Assembly: GCA_019638575.1 (NCBI GenBank)
Contig: JAHBTN010000010.1
Coordinates: forward strand, 62,001 to 126,000
Reading direction: 5' to 3'
DNA length: 64,000 bases
From: Ferruginibacter sp.
Lineage (GTDB): Bacteria; Bacteroidota; Bacteroidia; Chitinophagales; Chitinophagaceae
Shown piece by piece: positions 27,505-36,272 of the stretch (the first letter of the stretch is position 1; each line of letters begins with the position of its first letter). The notes beneath the pieces are model-generated. The model made no database searches and had not been told where the DNA came from. It saw only the letters and a list, made by a program, of their open reading frames with translations. Position numbers and translations under genes: made by a program.

Positions 27505-27861
27505 AATAAAATTTTTAGATTAAAAAATATACTAGAGATCAAATACCTGAAAAAAGAGCAGACAAATGAAATAAGCTGTGATTGTTTCAAAAATAAGGGA
27601 ATATGAAAGGAATTAAAAGCAACTTTTGTTAAAATAGTTGAAACAATTTAACAGGCATGTTATATTGTAACAATAAAAATAAGAGTTATGTTGTTATCGC
27701 TTGTTTATCGTGTATCTTATTCTTGAAAGAAAAGTTGTATATTATTTTTTCTTTTTTTTAATTTCTTTTCTGAATTGCGATGTTTATAAAATAAATACTT
27801 TTAGAAATATTCTTTTTTGAATATTAGAAATCATGAATTTGCAATTACAGTAATCACATAT
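27505..27861 (+). other. AT-rich intergenic region
   Basis: About 355 bp between the KamA-type start and the end of the AlkD-like gene. Very AT-rich with long homopolymer runs. I see no ORF, RNA gene or strong hairpin. Confidence 0.5.
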
Positions 27862-28602
27862 CTATCTCATTTTTTTATTAAGATAATTTTTTCTTTTTTC
27901 TTCCGGAAAATGCTCAATCGCATACCGTAGCATAGTACGGGGCATTTTGTGATAGTGTTGCTTTAAAAATATTTCTTCTTCTATAACAGAGCAACGCTTA
28001 CCAATTTCACGAAGCATCCAACCAACTGCTTTATGAATTAAGTCTTCCTTAGCTGTTAATAATAACCGGGCAATTTCTATTGCTTCTCTTGAACTGCCTT
28101 TTTTAATATAATAAAAAGTAGAAAGCATAGCAATTCTTCGTTCCCATAAACTATTTGATTTTGCCAGTATTTTTAAAACTTTCATCTTTTCTTTTCTGGT
28201 TTCTAACCATTGGCCCACAATATGTTCGGCACTGGCATCTACTAAGTCCCAGTTATTAATCCATTTAGTATTCTCAAGATAAAGGGTATAAATTTTTTCT
28301 TTTTCTTCTTCTGTTCCTTTTTTGAATTGTTCTGCTAATATTAACAATGCACACATCCTGCACTCGTGTTCGGGTGATTGCAACAACTGTTTTATCTCTT
28401 TCAATGACAGGTGCAGGTATTGTTTTATTAATTTTCGCTGTTCGGGCATGGTAACACCAATAAAAACATCGCCTTCACCATATTGGCCCTTACCGGTTTT
28501 AAAAAACCAGGCGCTGTTTTTAGATTTTACAGGGTTCCCTAATTTTCTTAATGCGTTTTGTAAATAATTATGATTGGCTGATGGCATAATAGACAGCTGC
28601 AT
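27862..28602 (-). CDS. DNA alkylation repair protein (AlkD-like)
   Basis: A 246-residue HEAT-like-repeat protein of the DNA alkylation repair (PF08713) family. These are glycosylases that remove bulky or alkylated bases without base flipping. Visible signatures are GVTMPEQRKLIKQYLHLSLKEIKQLLQS, the central WINNWDLVDASAEHIVGQWL with the W-D-LVD motif, and LIHKAVGWMLREIGKR near the end. The first Met or Met 6 (MPSANHNY) could be the start. It lies 39 bp downstream of the GxxExxY gene on the same strand, so it may be transcribed with it. Confidence 0.87.
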   Translation of the reverse strand: MQLSIMPSANHNYLQNALRKLGNPVKSKNSAWFFKTGKGQYGEGDVFIGVTMPEQRKLIKQYLHLSLKEIKQLLQSPEHECRMCALLILAEQFKKGTEEEKEKIYTLYLENTKWINNWDLVDASAEHIVGQWLETRKEKMKVLKILAKSNSLWERRIAMLSTFYYIKKGSSREAIEIARLLLTAKEDLIHKAVGWMLREIGKRCSVIEEEIFLKQHYHKMPRTMLRYAIEHFPEEKRKNYLNKKMR

Positions 28603-28641
28603 TTTATTATGTAAGAGTTGTTGAGTATGATAATTTCTTGA

Positions 28642-29052
28642 TTATAAAGTGTCCGGTAATGACATGAAATATTCGTTTACAAATGGTTTCATTGATTTTG
28701 AAATATTGTCGGTAAAAAAATTAATCAACAACCCCTGTGGTTTCTTTAATAACTTCATATAAGTTAAAAGTTGAGCTTCATGTACCGGAAGTATGTGTTC
28801 GATGGCTTTTAATTCTACTACCACACAATCATTTATCAATAAATCGAGCCTTAATTCGGTATCCATAACTATTTGCTCATACACTACCGGTACCACAACC
28901 TGTTGTTGCACTGCAAAGCCATTTTGTTTTAGTTCGTATTTAAGACATTGTTCATATACACTTTCTAATAAGCCGGGGCCAAGTGCCTTATGTACTTTAA
29001 TGGCGCAACCAGTGATTTCATATGATAATTGTGTGACTTCTTTTTTTGTCAT
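28642..29052 (-). CDS. GxxExxY family protein
   Basis: A 136-residue protein with the defining motif G-LLE-SVY in KALGPGLLESVYEQCL (near residue 25). A PD-(D/E)xK-like core follows: the Asp in RLDLLINDCVVVELKAIE, with the E-x-K pair near residue 80. Members of this family are predicted nucleases of unknown biology, common in Bacteroidota. The C-terminal LKKPQGLLINFF is typical. Just upstream of its start (29088-29300) are three tandem hairpin repeats that could be its target or regulator. It is followed 39 bp later by an AlkD-like gene. Confidence 0.9.
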   Translation of the reverse strand: MTKKEVTQLSYEITGCAIKVHKALGPGLLESVYEQCLKYELKQNGFAVQQQVVVPVVYEQIVMDTELRLDLLINDCVVVELKAIEHILPVHEAQLLTYMKLLKKPQGLLINFFTDNISKSMKPFVNEYFMSLPDTL

Positions 29053-29087
29053 GTTATTTTTGATGATGAAGTTATTAAAATAATTTA

Positions 29088-29300
29088 ACCATTAAGGAGT
29101 TAAGGGTAGTTAAGTTTTTTCTTCATGTTCCTTAATGCTTAATGGTTTTATTTTTTGAACCATTAAGGAGTTAAGGGTAGTTAAGTTTTTTTCTTCATGT
29201 TTCTTAATGCCTTAATGGTATTATTTTTTGAACCATAAAGGAGTTAAGGGTAGTTAAGTTTATTTTCTTCATGTTCCTTAATGCTTAATGGTTTTTTTTA
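29088..29300. repeat. Three tandem ~72-bp hairpin repeats upstream of GxxExxY gene
   Basis: Three units start at 29088, 29159 and 29232, with spacings of 71 and 73 bases. Each begins ACCATTAAGGAGTTAAGGG, continues with TAGTTAAG, a T-run and TCTTCATGTT, and ends CTTAATG(C)CTTAATGGT. The last 17 bases are nearly the reverse complement of the first 17 (15 of 17 in unit 2), so each unit can fold as a hairpin. Units differ by a few substitutions and T-run length. The array begins 35 bases upstream of the GxxExxY start codon and holds no ORF. Confidence 0.9.
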
Positions 29301-29421
29301 AAAACAGGAATTTTAATTAAAACCAATTAAATAAACAATGCAACGGTTATTTCAATAGTTTAATAACTGTGCACATTAATTTATTAAATACAGTTTAATA
29401 TTTAAGGAGAAGTAGAGTTAT

Positions 29422-30216
29422 TTACAGATACCCGGCAAAAAAACGAATCGACCGCAAGATATGTTTTTCCCAATAAGACCATTCGTGGCCTCCTTTACAA
29501 TCTTCAAAAATGTGAGGAATACCAGCTGCAACAAGCTGTCGCCCAAGTTGTAAGTTTTCATTGTAAAGCAGGTCGCTCCTGCCACAATCGAACCTGAAAG
29601 GACGGATTTTATTTTTATTGAAAAGAATTGTTTTAAATACATCGTTATCCGTTTCATTTTTTTGCAAATAATGTTGCAACCCTTCTTCAGTAAAAAGTTT
29701 CATTTGCCGCAGGTTGGTTATGGATGAATGGCCTGAAAAAGCTGTAAACTGCTGATGGTATTTAGCGCCAATCTTCATCGCTCCAAATCCTCCCATGGAT
29801 AAGCCGGTGATAAAAAATTTTGATTTTTTAGTAACTCCTTTTACATTTTGCATAACAATTTCGGGCACATCTTCTGCAATCCATTTCTCAAAATCATAAC
29901 CGTCATGCGGTACATAGCCCGATCCATCGCCCCAAAGCCCGTCAGACGGAAAAACAAGTAAAAAGGGTGGGAGCATTTTTTTTTGTTGCTGTTTTTTTAC
30001 CTGCAGATGTACACCACTGCATAATGGCCAGCTCCATGCACTGCCATAAACTCCATGTAAAAAAATGATAACCGGTATATCCTGTTTACTGCCGACCGGT
30101 TTGCTAATTACAATATCTCCACGTCCTTTCAGGTTTTTTGATTTTACAGTAATAAAACTTAAACCTTCGGCATTGTACTTAGGGTTAGAAACTTCAGTTG
30201 TCCTGAATTTTTTCAT
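29422..30216 (-). CDS. Esterase D-like alpha/beta hydrolase
   Basis: A 264-residue cytoplasmic hydrolase of the esterase/feruloyl-esterase-like (PF00756) group. IIFLHGVYGSAWSW is the oxyanion region, FITGLSMGGFGAMKIG contains the nucleophile Ser (near residue 135), FDCGRSDLLYN the likely acid Asp and GGHEWSYW the catalytic His. S-formylglutathione hydrolases belong to the same superfamily and often accompany class III alcohol dehydrogenases, like the gene 64 bp upstream. It is the last gene of the GH13-GH31-PhyH-ADH run. Confidence 0.87.
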   Translation of the reverse strand: MKKFRTTEVSNPKYNAEGLSFITVKSKNLKGRGDIVISKPVGSKQDIPVIIFLHGVYGSAWSWPLCSGVHLQVKKQQQKKMLPPFLLVFPSDGLWGDGSGYVPHDGYDFEKWIAEDVPEIVMQNVKGVTKKSKFFITGLSMGGFGAMKIGAKYHQQFTAFSGHSSITNLRQMKLFTEEGLQHYLQKNETDNDVFKTILFNKNKIRPFRFDCGRSDLLYNENLQLGRQLVAAGIPHIFEDCKGGHEWSYWEKHILRSIRFFAGYL

Positions 30217-30280
30217 TTTAATAATAATTGTTTCATTTATGCTTAAAGGAGCTAACTATAAAAATATTTTCTGTTCAATT

Positions 30281-31393
30281 TTAAAAAATAATAACGCCTT
30301 TTGCATTTTTCCCCAGCAGCATGTCATCGAAAGCTTTACTCAAATCCTGAATGCTATACGTGGCGGTAACAAGTTCATCAAGCAATAAATTTTTCTCAAG
30401 ATAATGATTGATGATTTTTGGAAAATCAATTCGTGGGCGGCATTGCCCGTATAACGGGTTAAGATAAATTTTATCCCATTCAAACAACTGCATGTCAATT
30501 GTAATTTCCTGTTCAATGCCACTAACCTGCAAGGCCATCCCGGCATGACGGATAAGCCTTAGCGGCGCAGCACCCATATCTGGTATTGCCGTACATTCAA
30601 ATGCATAATCAGTTCCACGTCCATTAGTAAGTTCTTTTACTTTTTTGGTAACCTCTTTTAATTCTGTGTCTTGTTTATCCGAAAGCAAACAATGTGTTGC
30701 TCCCATATTTCGGGCCATCTCAAGTCTTGCTGTTTGAGTATCTATTGCAATAATTGGATTAGCACCTGCAATTCGGGCAGCTTGTATAACATTCAATCCC
30801 ACACCGCCGGTACCAATTACTGCAACCGATTCTGATGCTTTCACTTTTGCAGCATTCATCACAGAACCAAACCCCGTCATTACTCCACAGCCGATAATGG
30901 ATGCTGCGGGAAATGGTATTGATGACGGAATTGGAATAACAGCCTGGCTTTTTACAAGTGTATATGCCGAAAGTGTACCCAGGTTAAAAGAGCGTGGTAT
31001 TGGATTATTTTTATAAAGTGTACCTGCTGCATGTGCATGCCCTTCGCTAAAAGGATTATTACCTGAAAGTACAAATGAATTTTTTTCGCAAAGATGTTCA
31101 TTGCCTCTTTTACATTGAAAACAGTTGTAGCAGGGGATTGCCCAGTTTAATGCAACTGCATCACCTTCTTTTACATGTTTTACACCGTTACCTACTTTAG
31201 CAACAATGCCGGCTCCTTCATGTCCCGGTATCAATGTTTTTCCCCAATTAAGCGAATCGTAATCGGTATGGCAAATACCCGATGCTTTAATGGCAACCAA
31301 TACTTCATCGGTCTGAGGGTTGCCTACAGTTATTTCATCAATAAAAAATTTTCCATCGCCGTTTGTAATGGCTGCCAAAGATCCTGTGTTCAT
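30281..31393 (-). CDS. Zinc-dependent alcohol dehydrogenase, class III-like
   Basis: A 370-residue medium-chain dehydrogenase. The catalytic zinc ligands are in SGICHTDYDS (Cys) and IPGHEGAGIV (His), with GCGVMTGFGSVMNAA supplying the second Cys. The structural zinc Cys cluster is CYNCFQCKRGNEHLC (near residue 95-110). The NAD-binding loop is AVIGTGGVGLNVIQAARIAGA followed by an Asp (IAIDTQ), favouring NAD over NADP. The sequence pattern is nearest to class III enzymes that oxidise hydroxymethyl adducts, though other alcohols are possible. It starts 5 bp after the PhyH gene, so tight coupling is likely. Confidence 0.88.
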   Translation of the reverse strand: MNTGSLAAITNGDGKFFIDEITVGNPQTDEVLVAIKASGICHTDYDSLNWGKTLIPGHEGAGIVAKVGNGVKHVKEGDAVALNWAIPCYNCFQCKRGNEHLCEKNSFVLSGNNPFSEGHAHAAGTLYKNNPIPRSFNLGTLSAYTLVKSQAVIPIPSSIPFPAASIIGCGVMTGFGSVMNAAKVKASESVAVIGTGGVGLNVIQAARIAGANPIIAIDTQTARLEMARNMGATHCLLSDKQDTELKEVTKKVKELTNGRGTDYAFECTAIPDMGAAPLRLIRHAGMALQVSGIEQEITIDMQLFEWDKIYLNPLYGQCRPRIDFPKIINHYLEKNLLLDELVTATYSIQDLSKAFDDMLLGKNAKGVIIF

Positions 31394-31398
31394 CTTTA

Positions 31399-32220
31399 TT
31401 ACAAAACTTTTGGATTCATTTCCGAATCAATTATATTTCCTATCGGTTGATCCATCAACCAGGTTTTGCGGTCGTTAACCTGCCATTTGTTGATTGGTTC
31501 GGTTACTTTGCCTCCATCCGCAACATATATAATTGTCATCACCTCACGGCGTTTGTTTGATTTGTTGCCCGGCGCATTGTGAATGGTATATCCATAATGC
31601 CAGGTGGCATCGCCGGCTTGCATATCTTGTGCACGGCTTACTTTGTAACCTTTCTCCTCAACATAATCGGTAAATAATTTTTCAGATTCATCAGAAATTT
31701 CATAATCAAAAACAAGCCCATCATCCTGCGATTTGGAAGCAAAAGTGAGCATGCCCATATCTACATTTATATCCACCAATGGCATCCACATGGTGATGGT
31801 GTTTTTGGTATCTATTGGCCAGTAATACTGATCCTGGTGCCATGGAGTAGGGCCACCACCCGGTTCTTTAAAAAGTGCCTGGTCGTGGTAAATGCGAACA
31901 TTATCCACTCCTAATAAATCGGCTGCAACTTTTGCCATTCTTTTTGCCAGCACAAATTTTCTAACTTCTGCATCGTGGCGCCACAAATTCATTATTTGTA
32001 AAAAAGCTTTTCCGTATGTGTCACGGTCTTCTAATTTTCTTTTTTCGGTGTTATACTTATCAGCCGCTGCAACAATCACTTCCCTGTAAAGGGCAGCTTC
32101 ATCGGTTGATAACAGGTGCCGGGTTAAAACATGGCCGTTTGTTCTGAATTCATTTATTGTTTCTTCCGAAAGGCGGATGGTATTATCCAGGTTAGGAAGT
32201 GTTAGATTTTCTGTTGACAT
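31399..32220 (-). CDS. Phytanoyl-CoA dioxygenase (PhyH) family protein
   Basis: A 273-residue non-heme Fe(II)/2-oxoglutarate oxygenase. The facial triad is visible: HxD in PWHQDQYYW (near residue 125) and the distal His in YTIHNAPGN, followed by the 2-oxoglutarate-binding Arg in NKRREVMTI. PhyH-family enzymes hydroxylate diverse small molecules, so phytanoyl-CoA is not implied. It sits between the GH31 gene (33 bp) and the alcohol dehydrogenase (5 bp), suggesting that a hydroxylated or demethylated product is passed to the dehydrogenase. That link is inference. Confidence 0.9.
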   Translation of the reverse strand: MSTENLTLPNLDNTIRLSEETINEFRTNGHVLTRHLLSTDEAALYREVIVAAADKYNTEKRKLEDRDTYGKAFLQIMNLWRHDAEVRKFVLAKRMAKVAADLLGVDNVRIYHDQALFKEPGGGPTPWHQDQYYWPIDTKNTITMWMPLVDINVDMGMLTFASKSQDDGLVFDYEISDESEKLFTDYVEEKGYKVSRAQDMQAGDATWHYGYTIHNAPGNKSNKRREVMTIIYVADGGKVTEPINKWQVNDRKTWLMDQPIGNIIDSEMNPKVL

Positions 32221-32253
32221 GGTATTAAAAATTTATTGATGAAAAAATATTAA

Positions 32254-34560
32254 TTAAAAAGCTGAATAATTTTTTATGATGAATGATGATTTTTCTTTTG
32301 TGGAAACAACAACCTGCTGATTGTTTGATTTTATATGTATAGGATTTTTCATTCCGGGCGAAAATAAATGGCCCTGGGCAGTTTCGTTATTATTACAGAA
32401 GGCATACCATTGCAACTTATCCCAATCTAATTCATTGGTAGATTTAATTTTTCCTGTACATGGTAGCAATGCACCATACCTAACCATGATGATACCGGGC
32501 AATTCGCCGGCATTGATTGTTATCCATTGTTTCCCTTCGTATATTTTTTTTGATTGCAGATCAATCCATTTCCCTTCGGGCAAATAAAGTAACCTACCTG
32601 CATTATCTTGTTCCATTATTGGTGCAATTAATAAATCGTCACCAAGCAGGTATTCATCTTCTATATTCCAGGTTGTGGGGTCGTTGGGATAATTAAGGAA
32701 TAAAGTTTTCATCAATGGTAAGCCTTCCCTGCAGCTGATACATGCCTGCGAATAAATATATGGGAGCAAACGATAACGCAGTTCACTTATTTTTCTAAAT
32801 TGATGTTGAAACTGTTTGCTGAATTTCCATGGCTCACGTGGCGGAAACCCATGCACACGGCTGTGCGAACTTAACAATCCAAAAAACGACCATCGTGCAT
32901 ACAATTCTTCAACCGGGCTGCCCGAGAAGCCCCCAATATCATGACTCCAGAATGAGAAACCGCTTAAGCCAAGTGATAAGCCGCCCCTTAATGAACCCAC
33001 CATTCCTGCATCCGAAATTTCTGCATCGCCACCCCAGTGTACAGGATATTTTTGGCTGCCGGCCCATGCACTTCTTGCCCATATTATTGATTCGCCTGTT
33101 TCTTTTTTAGTTAGTTCACTTATCAATTTGTTGTATCGTAACGGGTAAAGGTTATGTTCGTAAAAACCTGTAGTGCCGGATGCAAACAATCCGTTTAATG
33201 GAGTGGCTTCGCCAAAATCGGCTTTAATAACTGATGCACCCATTTTTAACAAGGCGCTTAATTTATCAGTATACCATTTTATTGTATCTGTATTGGTTAA
33301 ATCAAGAATGGCATCTTCGGTTGGTACATGGCCTGCTGCATTTTTTATGTACAGTTTCTTTTCAATAATTTCTTTGTACAATGGATTGTGCGGTGTAAAG
33401 TATGGAATTTGCCAAAGCGAAACCCTGAAACCGTTTTGTAATAAAGATTTCATCATGTTTTGAGGATGTGGGAATTTCTTTTTGTTAAACCTAAAATCGC
33501 AGTTGATGCCTTTTTCAAACCAACCGGCATCAATATGTATCACATCGCAGGGAAAATCTTTTTTCCTCATTTTCATTGCTACATCGCATACTTGTTTTTC
33601 TGATGTAAATGAAAAGGTACCCATCCATAACCCAAATGACCATAATGGCGGCATTGGGCTTCTGCCGGTGAGTGCTGTATATTCAGAAAGGATTTCTTTT
33701 GGTGATCCAAAGAAAAAAAACATGTCAAGTTCTTCATCACCGTTATACAATGTGGTTGTGCCATGATGTGTATGTCCAAAGTCGAATGTAAGCGGTGTTG
33801 ATGAATGTACAAACATACCATAACCACGGCTGCTCATAAAAAAAGGAACAGGTTTATACATTTGCGATGATGCCGTACTTTGTGTATCAGATGTCATCAA
33901 ACAAATTTTTTGTCCTCGTTTATCAAGCCTTGTAAATGATTCGCCGCAGCCGAAAATTTTTTCGCCGGGCAACAGGCTGAATGATGCTGCCACACTTCTT
34001 GAATAATCGGCCGAACGCCTGATAAAACAAAAAGGCATTGCTTTTGAATGCATACCCTTTAATGACTGTGCGGTTTGTGTAGCAGTTAGTATTTGATTAT
34101 CCCTATTGAAAAATTGCAACGAAAAATGTTTTGTATTAAAAACAACAGAACCAAATGGCAATTGATATTTTATAGCGCCGGGCATCAGCGTTTTTTTTAT
34201 ATTTTTTGCTACCGGCAGTTGTTTACTTATCATCAACGATTCCTTTTCGGGGTAAGCGGTTGCTGATGTTTTCATCCTTAACCTGATGGTGCGGCCGGTT
34301 ATAAAGCTGATATCAAAATCGCATTGCGGATGAGTGTCGTAATCCTGGAAGGGCGCCGATTTTAAAGTTTGTGGCGCTAAGTGTTTATCTATCTTATTAA
34401 AAAACCAATCAAGCTGGTATTTGTTGTATTGCCATTCCAGTTTACCCTTTCCTGAATTTTTATCAAAATGCTTAATGGCACCGGGAACAAAAAATTCATT
34501 TTCCAATTGTTGAAAATCGGCAGCAATATCCAATGTATTATTTAAAAATTGTGTTTTCAA
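32254..34560 (-). CDS. GH31 family alpha-glycosidase
   Basis: A 768-residue glycoside hydrolase of family 31 (alpha-glucosidase/alpha-xylosidase). The nucleophile Asp is in SVIKADFGE (near residue 445) and the acid/base Asp in HWGGDAEIS (near 515). Other signatures are PPLWSFGLWMGTFSF, DVIHIDAGWF, ARSAWAGSQKYP and GFSFWSHDIGGFSG. The KADFGE form is closer to YicI-type alpha-xylosidases than to the WIDMNE form of alpha-glucosidases, but specificity cannot be decided. There is no signal peptide, so it is probably cytoplasmic. It follows the GH13 gene by 4 bp. Confidence 0.92.
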   Translation of the reverse strand: MKTQFLNNTLDIAADFQQLENEFFVPGAIKHFDKNSGKGKLEWQYNKYQLDWFFNKIDKHLAPQTLKSAPFQDYDTHPQCDFDISFITGRTIRLRMKTSATAYPEKESLMISKQLPVAKNIKKTLMPGAIKYQLPFGSVVFNTKHFSLQFFNRDNQILTATQTAQSLKGMHSKAMPFCFIRRSADYSRSVAASFSLLPGEKIFGCGESFTRLDKRGQKICLMTSDTQSTASSQMYKPVPFFMSSRGYGMFVHSSTPLTFDFGHTHHGTTTLYNGDEELDMFFFFGSPKEILSEYTALTGRSPMPPLWSFGLWMGTFSFTSEKQVCDVAMKMRKKDFPCDVIHIDAGWFEKGINCDFRFNKKKFPHPQNMMKSLLQNGFRVSLWQIPYFTPHNPLYKEIIEKKLYIKNAAGHVPTEDAILDLTNTDTIKWYTDKLSALLKMGASVIKADFGEATPLNGLFASGTTGFYEHNLYPLRYNKLISELTKKETGESIIWARSAWAGSQKYPVHWGGDAEISDAGMVGSLRGGLSLGLSGFSFWSHDIGGFSGSPVEELYARWSFFGLLSSHSRVHGFPPREPWKFSKQFQHQFRKISELRYRLLPYIYSQACISCREGLPLMKTLFLNYPNDPTTWNIEDEYLLGDDLLIAPIMEQDNAGRLLYLPEGKWIDLQSKKIYEGKQWITINAGELPGIIMVRYGALLPCTGKIKSTNELDWDKLQWYAFCNNNETAQGHLFSPGMKNPIHIKSNNQQVVVSTKEKSSFIIKNYSAF

Positions 34561-34564
34561 GAAC

Positions 34565-36163
34565 TTATTTATTGGATTTTAAAAGATGATATACTGTTGT
34601 TTCATAAGCCGGCAGGCTGATGCTGATATTATTTTCTGTTTTTTGAGCATTTCCATTGCCAAAAGCAAGATTCAGTTTATTTTGAAATGGAAAAGCTTGC
34701 ATATCCATATTAGCTGTTGCAGGCTGTGATGACAAGTTAACTATTATCAGCGATGCTTTATCATTCAAAATACGCAGGCAACTGAATACGCTATCGTTGT
34801 TATTTTTAACTGTAAGATAGGTACCCTTATTAATTGCTTCATCCATTTTTCTATAACTAACCAGTTGCTTATAGTAATGCCAAAGTGAATTAGAATTTGC
34901 TTTTTCTTCCTGTAAAGAAATACCATCATTAGGTTTTACATTGCTGCTATCCCACCATGGGCCTGAGTTTTTGTACCAAAATGCCATACCTTTACCGGTA
35001 TCTGTTTGATACCATTCAAAAGCTTCCCTTTCAGGAATTTCATTAGCATCTGTCATTCCGTATTTCATAAAACCACCGGCGCCTGTCATACCTATTTCCT
35101 GTCCGTAATAAATTGATGGTATGCCACCCAGCAACAAGTTGAGTGCAGCACCTACCCGTAGCTGTCCGGGGTTTTGTTTTACAACGGTAGCAAACCTTGG
35201 CATATCGTGGTTTTCGATAAATACAATTTGGTTTTTCCCCTGTGGCGTAAATCCAAAAGTAGAATCGCACATGGTTTCCAGTTTTTTCTTGTTAAGGTTT
35301 CTTATTTCAAATGCAATACGAAACGCAAACACCCTGTCTACACCGGTTTTTGTGAGATAGTCGATGCCTAAGGAACCCCAGTTTGCCTGTTCGGCTATAA
35401 ATACAATTTTTGAATTAACAGCTTTTACTTTTTCTATCAACGGGTTCCAGAAATTTTGAAAAAGGTTTTTCCACCTGCCTTTGTTGTCCAGGTCATCCAT
35501 CATGTGGTCGAGGCGAAAGCCATCTACACCATCGCTAAAATCTCCATCACCGTTAGGATCAACCCAATGATTAAAAAGTTTGATGTTATAATCCCTCACT
35601 TTTTCATTGTTCATATTTACAGTGGTTATTTTTCTATAATTGCCATCAAAACCTTTAAGCCCATCTAAGTTGTAAACAATGGTGGATGGTTTTTTGTGTG
35701 CACTATCATCGTACGTGATATAATCGCTGTATGGCGATGCTAAATTTCCCAAAGCATCTTTATACCACTGATGGTCTTCTGTTACATACTGCGTTTCCAT
35801 ATCCATGTAAATCTTCATTCCACGCCGATGGATTTCTTTTACCAGGTCAAGATAATCCTGCATACTGCCTAATTCAGAATCTATCTTTTCAAAATTGCCC
35901 GAAAAATAATTGTGGTAATAAACCGATTCATATAACGGCAACATAAGTATTGATGTTACGCCAAGGTCCTGCAGGTAATCCAGTTTTTCCCTTAGGCCGT
36001 TTAAGTCGCCATTCATATCGCCGTTGCTGTCGTAAAAACTTCGTTGCACCACATGGTACATCACTTCACTGTTAAAAGGATTATTGGAGATATTTTTTTG
36101 CCCATCTGCATTACAAGAAGCAAAAGTTATAAGCAGGCATACCATTAATAATTTACAATTCAT
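34565..36163 (-). CDS. GH13 alpha-amylase family lipoprotein
   Basis: A 532-residue surface or periplasmic lipoprotein (lipobox FASC near residue 17) with a GH13 catalytic barrel. Conserved regions are LREKLDYLQDLGVTSILMLP, the nucleophile Asp in GFRLDHMMDD, the acid/base Glu in VFIAEQANWG and the transition-state Asp in FIENHDMPRFA. A C-terminal beta domain runs from about residue 440. It probably cleaves alpha-1,4-glucans or trims oligosaccharides outside the cell for the cytoplasmic GH31 enzyme. It is the first gene of the five-gene operon; the divergent AraC-type gene begins about 110 bp away. Confidence 0.92.
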   Translation of the reverse strand: MNCKLLMVCLLITFASCNADGQKNISNNPFNSEVMYHVVQRSFYDSNGDMNGDLNGLREKLDYLQDLGVTSILMLPLYESVYYHNYFSGNFEKIDSELGSMQDYLDLVKEIHRRGMKIYMDMETQYVTEDHQWYKDALGNLASPYSDYITYDDSAHKKPSTIVYNLDGLKGFDGNYRKITTVNMNNEKVRDYNIKLFNHWVDPNGDGDFSDGVDGFRLDHMMDDLDNKGRWKNLFQNFWNPLIEKVKAVNSKIVFIAEQANWGSLGIDYLTKTGVDRVFAFRIAFEIRNLNKKKLETMCDSTFGFTPQGKNQIVFIENHDMPRFATVVKQNPGQLRVGAALNLLLGGIPSIYYGQEIGMTGAGGFMKYGMTDANEIPEREAFEWYQTDTGKGMAFWYKNSGPWWDSSNVKPNDGISLQEEKANSNSLWHYYKQLVSYRKMDEAINKGTYLTVKNNNDSVFSCLRILNDKASLIIVNLSSQPATANMDMQAFPFQNKLNLAFGNGNAQKTENNISISLPAYETTVYHLLKSNK

Positions 36164-36247
36164 GTGCTGTAAATTTTGTCTTTTACAAATTTGTTATAAG
36201 CTATTGAAAGTTTCATCTACCCGGTTAGCAATTTTATGTACTATATT

Positions 36248-36255
36248 TACCTTTG
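36248..36255 (+). promoter_or_regulatory. -7 promoter box for the AraC-type regulator
   Basis: TACCTTTG matches the Bacteroidota TAnnTTTG consensus and ends 17 bases before the TTG start codon at 36273. It supports that start and a very short leader. No convincing -33 box was found. Confidence 0.5.
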
Positions 36256-36272
36256 TAAAAATAAATTGAAAT

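Noticed and set aside
29088-29300. CRISPR array
   Set aside because: Three units of about 72 bp that are nearly identical throughout, with no variable spacers and no cas genes. They are tandem hairpin repeats.
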